In this document: positions 1-5,269 of the stretch, piece after piece | Layout: each line of letters begins with the position of its first letter | Position numbering within the stretch: position 1 is the first letter of the stretch | Assembly: GCA_013336025.1 (NCBI GenBank) | Contig: JAAXUM010000129.1 | Coordinates: 1 to 5,731, forward strand | Direction of reading: 5' to 3' | Source: Chlorobiaceae bacterium | Lineage (GTDB): Bacteria; Bacteroidota; Chlorobiia; Chlorobiales; Chlorobiaceae | DNA length: 5,731 nt | The notes under the pieces: generated by a model | Told to the model about the DNA's origin: nothing | Seen by the model: the letters and a program-made list of their open reading frames with translations, nothing else | Database searches by the model: none | Position numbers and translations under genes: made by a program

Positions 1-131
1 ATCTCGAGCGCAAAGGGTTCGTCAAGCGAACGCAGGTATTGGAACCGTTCACTGGCCGAGTTGTCTGCGGTGGTGGCTTCGAGCCTGCCGAAGTAGGCGC
101 CGTGCTGAGACAGAAATGTGACGGGAAGCAT
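1..131 (-). CDS. 5' part of an unrecognised gene, divergent from the cas operon
   Basis: Reading the minus strand leftward from an ATG at 131-129 gives 43 uninterrupted codons to the window edge, beginning MLPVTFLSQHGAYFGRLEA and including the segment SERFQYLRSLDEPFALE. The frame is open upstream to a stop at 194-192, and an in-frame GTG at 140-138 (MKIMLPV...) is an alternative start. No clear Shine-Dalgarno sequence precedes either one, as for the genes on the other strand. The composition looks like real protein, with mixed charged and aromatic residues. I do not recognise the family: no Cas1, Cas2, Cas6 or CARF motif is visible in this short N-terminus. Its position next to a Csm operon makes an accessory defence gene possible, but that is only guilt by association. 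The frame could also be spurious, since 43 codons are few. Confidence 0.45.
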   Translation of the reverse strand, partial: MLPVTFLSQHGAYFGRLEATTADNSASERFQYLRSLDEPFALE

Positions 132-253
132 TATTTTCACTGGCGATGTATTGCCAAAACAAGAAAAAAAAGCGTAAGGTGATAAGAGTGCTTATGATCG
201 GCCAGCGATGATGAACCAGTACGCTCACCCCCCTGCGCAGCCTTTTGATTTGT

Positions 254-277
254 GTACTTGTAGTACCTTCTGCAGGT
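254..277. repeat. Two overlapping small inverted repeats
   Basis: GTACT-TGT-AGTAC (254-266) is a perfect 5-bp stem with a 3-base loop. ACCT-TCTGC-AGGT (265-277) is a 4-bp stem whose first two bases (265-266) are also the last two of the first stem, so the two hairpins cannot both form completely. Overlapping, mutually exclusive stems just before a terminator-like hairpin (290-313) resemble the geometry of attenuators. The stems are short, however, and could occur by chance. Both inverted repeats are seen directly; any function is inference. Confidence 0.3.
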
Positions 278-289
278 TATGAGTCCCCC

Positions 290-313
290 CCGACCCCGCC
301 GCGGGGTTTTCGG
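290..313 (+). terminator. GC-rich hairpin followed by T4, terminator-like, + orientation
   Basis: The core stem ACCCCG (293-298) pairs with CGGGGT (302-307) around the loop CCG (299-301). It is followed by TTTT (307-310), whose first T is also the last base of the stem. Outer bases CCGA (290-293) and TCGG (310-313) are complementary, which could extend the stem with a bulge or compete with the T-run. The T-run lies on the + strand side only; the minus strand reading of the hairpin ends in G and C, so any terminator role acts on rightward transcripts. No annotated rightward gene ends here, so it would end a short untranslated RNA or read-through, or shield the operon. The T-run is short and the C7 just upstream is unusual, so confidence is moderate to low. 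Confidence 0.4.
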
Positions 314-332
314 TAGAACGATTTTTGCCTTA

Positions 333-362
333 TTGACGCGCATTGCTCTGCACCGTTATATC
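333..362 (+). promoter_or_regulatory. Candidate sigma70-type promoter for the csm operon
   Basis: TTGACG (333-338; five of six bases match the TTGACA -35 box) is followed after 18 bases by TATATC (357-362; four of six match TATAAT). It lies just after the terminator-like hairpin at 290-313, so a transcript from about 369 would start free of upstream read-through and give a 5' leader of roughly 200 bases before cas10. No better box pair was found closer to the cas10 start; a TTGATG (503-508) with TGTAAA (527-532) is weaker. The pair is a consensus match by eye only. Confidence 0.35.
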
Positions 363-531
363 AAGTCAGCATCCAGTCATCGAATGTGGTATACAGTTTC
401 TGAAATCACCAGAAGGTAAACTCAAAATCGGATTAGCAGATCAATTCGACGAGACGTTTGCTGAAGATTATTTTGGATACAGAAGTTTGGGAAAACTCTT
501 GATTGATGATGTGCTTCTTGCCTTGCTGTAA
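337..531 (+). pseudogene. Orphan open frame, possible gene remnant
   Basis: After a stop at 334-336 this frame stays open for 64 codons to TAA at 529-531. It contains protein-like segments such as FLKSPEGKLKIGLADQFDE and EDYFGYRSLGKLL. There is no ATG; the only possible early start is TTG at 343, with no ribosome binding site. That TTG also lies inside the candidate promoter (333-362), so an RNA from that promoter could not use it. The residues have a plausible soluble-protein composition but match no family I recognise. It may be the 3' remnant of a gene lost when the cas operon arrived or decayed, or chance. The opposite strand has a similar-sized open frame (422-619) that runs into cas10 and looks like a shadow. 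Confidence 0.2.
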
Positions 532-551
532 ACGCTTGATTCTCAAAACTT

Positions 552-564
552 GGTAACGTTAACC
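552..564. promoter_or_regulatory. Imperfect palindrome immediately upstream of cas10
   Basis: GGTAACGTTAACC is centred on the palindrome AACGTT (555-560), with GGT and ACC arms offset by one extra A, and ends 13 bases before the cas10 ATG. It lies where a ribosome binding site would normally be and could be a small operator or simply AT-rich leader sequence. No Shine-Dalgarno-like purine run is present here. Function is unproven. Confidence 0.18.
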
Positions 565-577
565 CTTCTGTCCTCAT

Positions 578-3049
578 ATGTCTGAACGGGATTCGTTTTA
601 TCTTGGCGCTTTGCTGCACGACATCGGCAAGTTTATCGAACGGGCAAGGTTAAGAGGCTGGACCCAGCTGGCGAGAAGGTATGTCGAACAGAAGCGGACA
701 AGTGGCGCCAGCCATGCTCACAAGCGCTATTCTGCAGCATTTATCAAATGGTTTAGAGATAAGGATTTCCTTTCTGATGCAAAGATTGAAGAGTATGCTC
801 TGCATCATCATCCGAGCAGGGAAAAAGGGTTTGGTGATTATCGCAGCAAGAACATTCACTTCAAGCTTATTCAGATTGCGGACATTTTAGCTTCCAAGGA
901 GCGGGAAAAAGTCAAAGACCTTCAGCCGGTATTTTATGCCCGGGCAAGACTCCAGTCGATCTTTTCAAGTATCAGGCTTACTGAAAAAACCGGGGACGTA
1001 TATAAACCTGATATCGAGTATTATGACCTGAATCCACTTTCCATTCTGCCTGAGGCCATGTTTCCGGCAGGATCATCCCCGAGATTTACTCAGCAAGCTT
1101 ACAGACCGGTCGTCGATAATTTCAGGGAGTCATTCGGGAAGATGCGGAATCACAAAGAGTTGTTGCCGCTGCTCTGGAAGTTTTTCAATACCGTACCAGC
1201 CCAGACTCCAAATAAAAAGCAGGGAGAGTATCTCGATAGGCCAGACATCAATCTTTTCGACCATTCGAGGGTCACTGCGGCCATAGCACTTTGTTTGTAC
1301 GATGAATGGTCGCTTGGTGATTGGAATGGTAAAGACAAAACAATTCTAAATTATCACCCGGGTGGTGCAAAGCAGGATGACCTCCCAGTTCCCTGCATCC
1401 TGATTGGTGGTGATATTTCGGGAATCCAGAAGTTCATTTTCAACGTTCCGTCGAAGGGGGCCGCTAAAACCCTCAAGGCGCGTTCTTTCTACGTACAGCT
1501 ATTTGCCGATCTTTGCGCGCAAAAGGTTCTTCAGGCTCTTGATTTGAAACCAGCCAATCTTCTCTACAACGGCGGTGGCCGGTTTTATATTCTTGCTCCG
1601 AAATCGCAAGAGGTTCAACTCGTAAAGTGCCGGAACGAGATTATGCAAAGCCTGCTCTTGCGCAAGTTCATCGACGATGAGTTGAGCCTGTCTCTTGCCT
1701 CAGTTGATGTTACTACGGGAGATTTTATGGAGCGTTTCGGAGAAAAGTGGAGGGACGTGAACCGGGAACTCGAGATTGCCAAAATGCAGAAGTTCCGTCA
1801 ATCGGATTATGGCGATGTGTTTAAGCCAAAAGAACAGCGTCGAGCAAACGTAGAGCCGGGAGGTGGTGATCTTTATAAGGAAATTACCGGATTGCTGAAA
1901 GAAGATGGCTACTGGATTTCCGACGTATCGGAGAACGATTTATCGGAGAGCGATGGCTGGAGAACTCTTTTCAGGTCAATGGGTTACGAGGTTGATTTTA
2001 CATCAAACGATGCGGACGACAAGACAACCGTATTCAACAGAACGGATTTTGAGGGAGAATACGCCAGCTTCAGATTTGCCGTCAAGGATTTGCCTCGATG
2101 GAGGCCTGAGACGATCAGACAGTTCATGGCGGAGGTCAAGGCGCGTGGTCGTTCCATAGAGGAATACCAGGATGATGATGACAAGGGCGGCAAACGAGAG
2201 ATAACAGATGGTCATATAATCACATATTCACAGCTTGCCTTCAAGGCTTTTGCTGAAACCCGAACCGAGAAGCTCGGTATCCTGAAAATGGACGTCGATG
2301 ATCTCGGAAAGATTTTCGCCGAAGGCTTCCCCGAAGACCTCAAAACACCTTCGCGGGTGATGTCCCTGTCACGTTCATTGCAGTGGTTCTTCGAAGGGTA
2401 CATGAACACGATCCTTCGAGATGAAGAGTTCCGCGATTACATCTATCCGATCTTTTCGGGTGGCGATGACCTGTTCATGGTCGGGGCCTGGCACAAGGTG
2501 TTCGACATAGCCCTCAAAATCCAGGAAGAGTTTCGGAAGTTCGTCTGCAACAACCCTTCACTGACGCTCTCGGCAAGTTTGCTTGTCGTCGATGAGCACT
2601 ATCCGGTCTCCCGCTTTGCCGTGCTCGCCGAAGAGCGTTTGCACGAGGCAAAGTACGGACGCACCGGTAAAAACTCGATCAACGTATTCGGCGAAATACT
2701 GAGCTGGGATGAGTTTCGGAATGCCTGGAACATCAAAGAGAAACTCGTCGGAATGGTTGGTGATGGGGAGCCGAAAGCGATCATTCAAAAGGTGCTTCAG
2801 GGTTGCAGAGGACTTGAAACGCTCTACGGTCGAACGCCGGGAAAGCAGCGATCTTTTGCCGTCAAGGTGTGGCAAATGGCCTATTTCTTCAGAGACCTTG
2901 AACGGGAACATTCGAGAGCTGTTGCCGAAGAGATTATCGCTGAATATGAAAAGGTCGTCTTTGCCGCCATTAAAGGCGAAGCGGTGAACCCGATGTACAT
3001 AGCGGTCGGAGCACGCTGGGCGGAGTTCATGTGTAGAAAATCTCTGTAA
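578..3049 (+). CDS. cas10: Type III-A CRISPR effector large subunit Cas10/Csm1 (HD nuclease and cyclic oligoadenylate synthase)
   Basis: This 823-residue protein is the signature subunit of the cytoplasmic Csm complex. Target RNA binding switches on its HD domain, which cuts ssDNA, and its Palm domain, which turns ATP into cyclic oligoadenylates. Seen here: an N-terminal HD domain with LLHDIGKF (12-19; H14-D15), His-rich HAHKR (46-50), HHHPS (76-80) and IADILASKERE (100-110); first Palm with IGGDISGIQKFIF (276-288), LKARSFYVQLF (299-309) and NGGGRFYIL (331-339); second Palm with LGILKMDVDDLGKIF (566-580) and the catalytic FSGGDDLFMVGAW (626-638, GGDD 628-631); then AKYGRTGKNSINVFG (691-705) and a helical C-terminus. 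Length is normal for the family. The start puts the HD motif at residue 14, as usual in Csm1, although no Shine-Dalgarno sequence is present. Oddity: the linker between the Palms (about 350-560) has no Cys after C351, so the CxxC zinc-finger pairs common in Csm1 are not visible. Both active sites look intact. Confidence 0.97.
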   Translation: MSERDSFYLGALLHDIGKFIERARLRGWTQLARRYVEQKRTSGASHAHKRYSAAFIKWFRDKDFLSDAKIEEYALHHHPSREKGFGDYRSKNIHFKLIQIADILASKEREKVKDLQPVFYARARLQSIFSSIRLTEKTGDVYKPDIEYYDLNPLSILPEAMFPAGSSPRFTQQAYRPVVDNFRESFGKMRNHKELLPLLWKFFNTVPAQTPNKKQGEYLDRPDINLFDHSRVTAAIALCLYDEWSLGDWNGKDKTILNYHPGGAKQDDLPVPCILIGGDISGIQKFIFNVPSKGAAKTLKARSFYVQLFADLCAQKVLQALDLKPANLLYNGGGRFYILAPKSQEVQLVKCRNEIMQSLLLRKFIDDELSLSLASVDVTTGDFMERFGEKWRDVNRELEIAKMQKFRQSDYGDVFKPKEQRRANVEPGGGDLYKEITGLLKEDGYWISDVSENDLSESDGWRTLFRSMGYEVDFTSNDADDKTTVFNRTDFEGEYASFRFAVKDLPRWRPETIRQFMAEVKARGRSIEEYQDDDDKGGKREITDGHIITYSQLAFKAFAETRTEKLGILKMDVDDLGKIFAEGFPEDLKTPSRVMSLSRSLQWFFEGYMNTILRDEEFRDYIYPIFSGGDDLFMVGAWHKVFDIALKIQEEFRKFVCNNPSLTLSASLLVVDEHYPVSRFAVLAEERLHEAKYGRTGKNSINVFGEILSWDEFRNAWNIKEKLVGMVGDGEPKAIIQKVLQGCRGLETLYGRTPGKQRSFAVKVWQMAYFFRDLEREHSRAVAEEIIAEYEKVVFAAIKGEAVNPMYIAVGARWAEFMCRKSL

Positions 3050-3067
3050 CCTTTAACTTCATTAGTT

Positions 3068-3493
3068 ATGAGCAACGGGCAGAACCAACAATACAGTGTT
3101 GACGACGAAAAAGAACTTCTCAAGAAATTGACGGATTCTCTCGTCCTGGATTATTCCGCTGATACGTATCAGAAGATGATCGATACGGTGAAAAAGTATA
3201 GCGAAATATTGGTTTCGGGAAGACAAGCCGTCACAACGACCCAGCTTCGGAATATCTATACCTCGGTCAAGAAGGCTAAAAAGCCGGAAGAGCTTCTTCC
3301 CTTACAAGTCAAACTGGCTTATCTGGCTGGAAGAAATGAATCAAATTACAGGCTTAAAGCGTTGGCGGACAGGTTGTCATCATTAATCAAAAATGTGAAA
3401 ACCGAAACTCAATTGGCGCATTTTGTTGAGTTTTTCACTGCGTTGATCGCTTATCAGAAATACCATGAAAAATTCTCATCTAACAAACACTGA
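3068..3493 (+). CDS. csm2: Csm2, small (inner filament) subunit of the type III-A complex
   Basis: This 141-residue, mostly helical, Lys- and Glu-rich protein is the small subunit (Cas11 group) that lines the inner face of the Csm complex beside the Csm3 backbone and contacts the crRNA-target duplex. It has no catalytic site. Family-typical blocks are TTTQLRNIYTSVKKA (56-70), LQVKLAYLAGR (79-89) and FFTALIAYQKY (122-132), matching the Csm2 pattern of TxxQLR, KLAYxxGR and a C-terminal AYxKY helix. The N-terminal 15 residues are polar and probably disordered. The gene begins 18 bases after the cas10 stop and ends 2 bases before csm3, so translation is likely coupled. No Shine-Dalgarno sequence precedes the ATG; the leader is TTCATTAGTTATG. 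Its presence marks the system as III-A rather than III-B (which has Cmr5) or a Csm2-lacking variant. Confidence 0.93.
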   Translation: MSNGQNQQYSVDDEKELLKKLTDSLVLDYSADTYQKMIDTVKKYSEILVSGRQAVTTTQLRNIYTSVKKAKKPEELLPLQVKLAYLAGRNESNYRLKALADRLSSLIKNVKTETQLAHFVEFFTALIAYQKYHEKFSSNKH

Positions 3494-3495
3494 TT

Positions 3496-4221
3496 ATGAA
3501 CAAGCTCATCGAAAAAGTTCGTCTGTCCGGCAAGATAAAGGCTGAGACCGGTTTGCATATCGGCGGATCAAAAACCGCTCTGGATATCGGAGGCATTGAC
3601 CTGAATGTCATCAAAACGGCTGAAGGGGTGCCCTTTATTCCCGGCAGCTCCCTGAAAGGCAAGCTTCGTTCGATTCTTGCCCGTGAACAGGGTTCGGTTT
3701 CAATCAGCAGACATAAAGGCGTCAAGGAGAATGAAAAAACCGATGATGATTTTGACGTCATCAGAAAACTTTTTGGCAGTGCCAACAACAATGCGCCGAG
3801 CTGTCCTTCGAGAATTATGGTGAGAGATGCTGCTCTGGATAAAGAGTTCTTCAATGATCCAGAGAAAAATGATAGAGTGTTCAGTGAGCTTGAAGATTAT
3901 ACGGAAAGCAAGTGGGAGAACACCATCGATCGAAAGTCAGGGAAAGCGAATCCGAGACAACTCGAGCGAGTTCCGGCAGGTGCGGAGTTCAAGTTTGAGA
4001 TCATCTACAATGTGTTTGACGATGGCCAGAAGGAGACTCATCTGAACGAAATCATCAAGGCGTTGCGAATCCTCGAAGACGATTACCTCGGTGGGCAGGG
4101 GTCTCGCGGTTACGGAAAAATCAGTTTTCCAAGAGAGGCCATGAAGTACGAGTACAAGTCCATCGATAACTACAAGAACGGTGATGACTGGCAGGAATTG
4201 CACGGTATTGAAAAGCTCTAA
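3496..4221 (+). CDS. csm3: Csm3, Cas7-family backbone subunit and target-RNA nuclease
   Basis: This 241-residue RAMP protein is the repeated backbone of the Csm complex; each copy binds about six crRNA nucleotides and cuts the paired target RNA. Visible motifs are TGLHIGGSKTALDIGGIDL (18-36), VPFIPGSSLKGKLRSIL (45-61), KLFGS (91-95), TESKWENTIDRKSGKANPRQ (136-155), RVPAGAEF (158-165), YNVF (171-174) and the Gly-rich loop LGGQGSRGYGKI (198-209). By alignment with Staphylococcus Csm3 (IGAID, Asp32), D35 in IGGID is the expected catalytic Asp, so target RNA cleavage should be intact. The protein is slightly longer than the common 210-220 residues, with extra polar sequence near 66-86 and a charged C-terminal tail after 215. 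It starts 2 bases after the csm2 stop. The DNA for its PFIPGSSLKG motif is nearly identical to the same motif in csm5. Confidence 0.97.
   Translation: MNKLIEKVRLSGKIKAETGLHIGGSKTALDIGGIDLNVIKTAEGVPFIPGSSLKGKLRSILAREQGSVSISRHKGVKENEKTDDDFDVIRKLFGSANNNAPSCPSRIMVRDAALDKEFFNDPEKNDRVFSELEDYTESKWENTIDRKSGKANPRQLERVPAGAEFKFEIIYNVFDDGQKETHLNEIIKALRILEDDYLGGQGSRGYGKISFPREAMKYEYKSIDNYKNGDDWQELHGIEKL
3631..3659 (+). repeat. 29-base near-repeat, copy 1 (in csm3)
   Basis: This stretch encodes PFIPGSSLKG in csm3 and matches 5627-5655 in csm5 at 27 of 29 positions; both differences are single-base changes, at offsets 15 and 18. The protein motif is a shared RAMP signature, but the DNA match exceeds what the amino acids require, since most synonymous positions are also the same. 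It could reflect common codon preference, recent paralogy or local gene conversion. Confidence 0.6.
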
Positions 4222-4231
4222 TCTCATTACC

Positions 4232-5260
4232 ATGCAAGCACTATTGTTGATTCCCGGTGATAACAGACAGTTTCACTTTGGCGAAAGCGGGCTCGGGGAT
4301 AGCAGCGATCTGTTGCATTCCGATACCCTGTTTTCAGCTTTGGCGACCATCTATGAGTACGCCCTCGGCGGAGCGGAGCGATTGATCGAACTGGTCGGTT
4401 CGGGGAGACTCTCTTTTTCTTCGGGCTTGTACGCCCTGCTGAAAGAGACCTCCGATAAGCCGCCGCTGTTGTTTGTGCCGAAACCGCTTGTGACCTACAC
4501 CTCCACAGATGATCGGAAGCGCAACAAGAGCCTGAAGTATTTCTCTCTTGGCGCGCTCGCTGAGTTCAGTCAACACTTTAATGCAGAGAAGCTTGAGTGC
4601 GACCTTGACCTTACTGATTTGCCGTCGATCGGCAATGACTTCGTTTGTCTTCCTGAAGAGCTTGACGACGACCAAGAGGCATTCGCGCAGTGCTCCTTTC
4701 GGGGATTTACAACCAGTCCGAAAGTAAAGGTGCACACCACTGTTGAAGACAATGACCGGCTGTACTACGAAACCACGGTACAGTTCCATTCGTTTTCCGT
4801 TGCCAGTGTGGAATACGAGGGTGCGTATTGCGTTCTGTTCGATGCAGACCGTCTAAACCCCGAAGAGCGGCGGGAGTTTCTTGCGGCTGTGCGAATCATG
4901 GCTGACGAGGGGGTTGGCGGGCAACGATCATCCGGCAACGGCCAGTTCAGGGCGGTGCGTGAAGTGACTATCCCCGTTCCAGGTTCTTCGGATGCTTCTT
5001 GTTATCTCGGCTTATCGGTTCTTTCACCTGCCGATAGCGCTGAATTCGATGCGCTTGAACGGTATGAGCTGTTTGTGCGTGGAGGCGGTTCGCTTGGCTT
5101 GCGAGGGGAGAGTGAACAACACCGCAAGCAGGCGCGATTTATAAGAGAGGGATCGGTGATGAACCGAAATATCAGCGGCAGGATTGTCGATCTTTCACCA
5201 ACTGACGCTGTTGCCGGGTTGATTGTACGCAACGGGAGAAATTTTTTCATTCCAATCTAA
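4232..5260 (+). CDS. csm4: Csm4, Cas5-family crRNA 5'-tag-binding subunit
   Basis: This 342-residue RAMP protein caps the Csm complex at the crRNA 5' repeat-derived tag and docks onto Cas10. Motifs: an N-terminal strand MQALLLIP, then FHFGESG (15-21), LLHSDTLFSALATIYE (27-42; the HSDTLFSAL signature of Csm4), LFVPKPLVTY (80-89), KYFSLGALAEFS (102-113), a substrate-loop-like SPKVKVHTTVEDN (162-174) and LYYETTVQF (177-185), the Gly-rich loop DEGVGGQRSSGNGQF (225-239), and a C-terminal segment EGSVMNRNISGRIVDL (306-321). The start is ATG at 4232, 10 bases after the csm3 stop. The frame also opens at ATG 4181 inside csm3, but that would add 17 unrelated residues before the conserved first strand and overlap csm3 by 41 bases. 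No Shine-Dalgarno sequence; the leader CTCATTACCATG resembles that of csm2. Csm4 has no known nuclease activity. Confidence 0.94.
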   Translation: MQALLLIPGDNRQFHFGESGLGDSSDLLHSDTLFSALATIYEYALGGAERLIELVGSGRLSFSSGLYALLKETSDKPPLLFVPKPLVTYTSTDDRKRNKSLKYFSLGALAEFSQHFNAEKLECDLDLTDLPSIGNDFVCLPEELDDDQEAFAQCSFRGFTTSPKVKVHTTVEDNDRLYYETTVQFHSFSVASVEYEGAYCVLFDADRLNPEERREFLAAVRIMADEGVGGQRSSGNGQFRAVREVTIPVPGSSDASCYLGLSVLSPADSAEFDALERYELFVRGGGSLGLRGESEQHRKQARFIREGSVMNRNISGRIVDLSPTDAVAGLIVRNGRNFFIPI

Positions 5261-5269
5261 CCAAGCAAC

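Larger units (their letters stand above)
132..577. other. Upstream (divergent) intergenic region of the csm operon
   Basis: About 446 bases between the leftward partial gene and cas10 contain no convincing full gene. The left half (132-313) is rich in short inverted repeats: TGGC(141-144)/GCCA(153-156), ATAAG(182-186)/CTTAT(191-195), GTACT(254-258)/AGTAC(262-266), ACCT(265-268)/AGGT(274-277), then a GC-rich hairpin at 290-313. It also has homopolymer runs: A8 at 164-171, C6 at 228-233 and C7 at 285-291. The right half holds a candidate promoter (333-362), an orphan open frame (337-531) and a palindrome (552-564). No tandem direct repeats of CRISPR type and no tRNA or rRNA segments were seen. 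The region probably carries the control signals for both flanking genes. Confidence 0.6.

Noticed and set aside
290..313. GC-rich hairpin read as a degenerate CRISPR repeat
   Set aside because: Its stem slightly recalls type I-E repeats, but there is only one copy, no spacer-sized periodicity, and the similarity is limited to a short C/G stem. A terminator explains it better.
137..343. 68-codon minus strand open frame in the upstream region
   Set aside because: It runs through the GC-rich hairpin and homopolymer runs, its product is rich in Arg, Gly and Tyr clusters without a family pattern, and it overlaps the start of the leftward gene in another frame. It is probably chance.
422..619. 65-codon minus strand open frame overlapping the cas10 start
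   Set aside because: It overlaps the conserved HD-domain coding sequence, has no start signal and resembles no family; it is a shadow frame.
2163..2187. DDDDK string in Cas10 (residues 532-536), resembling a protease site or tag
   Set aside because: It is part of a natural acidic linker before the second Palm domain; nothing else suggests an engineered sequence.
2558..2911. 117-codon minus strand open frame inside cas10
   Set aside because: It is fully antisense to the conserved Palm and C-terminal coding region of cas10, which has clear family motifs; an open antisense frame of this size is expected by chance.
4334..4789. 151-codon minus strand open frame inside csm4
   Set aside because: It is antisense to conserved Csm4 sequence, has no recognisable domain, and arises from the codon bias of csm4.
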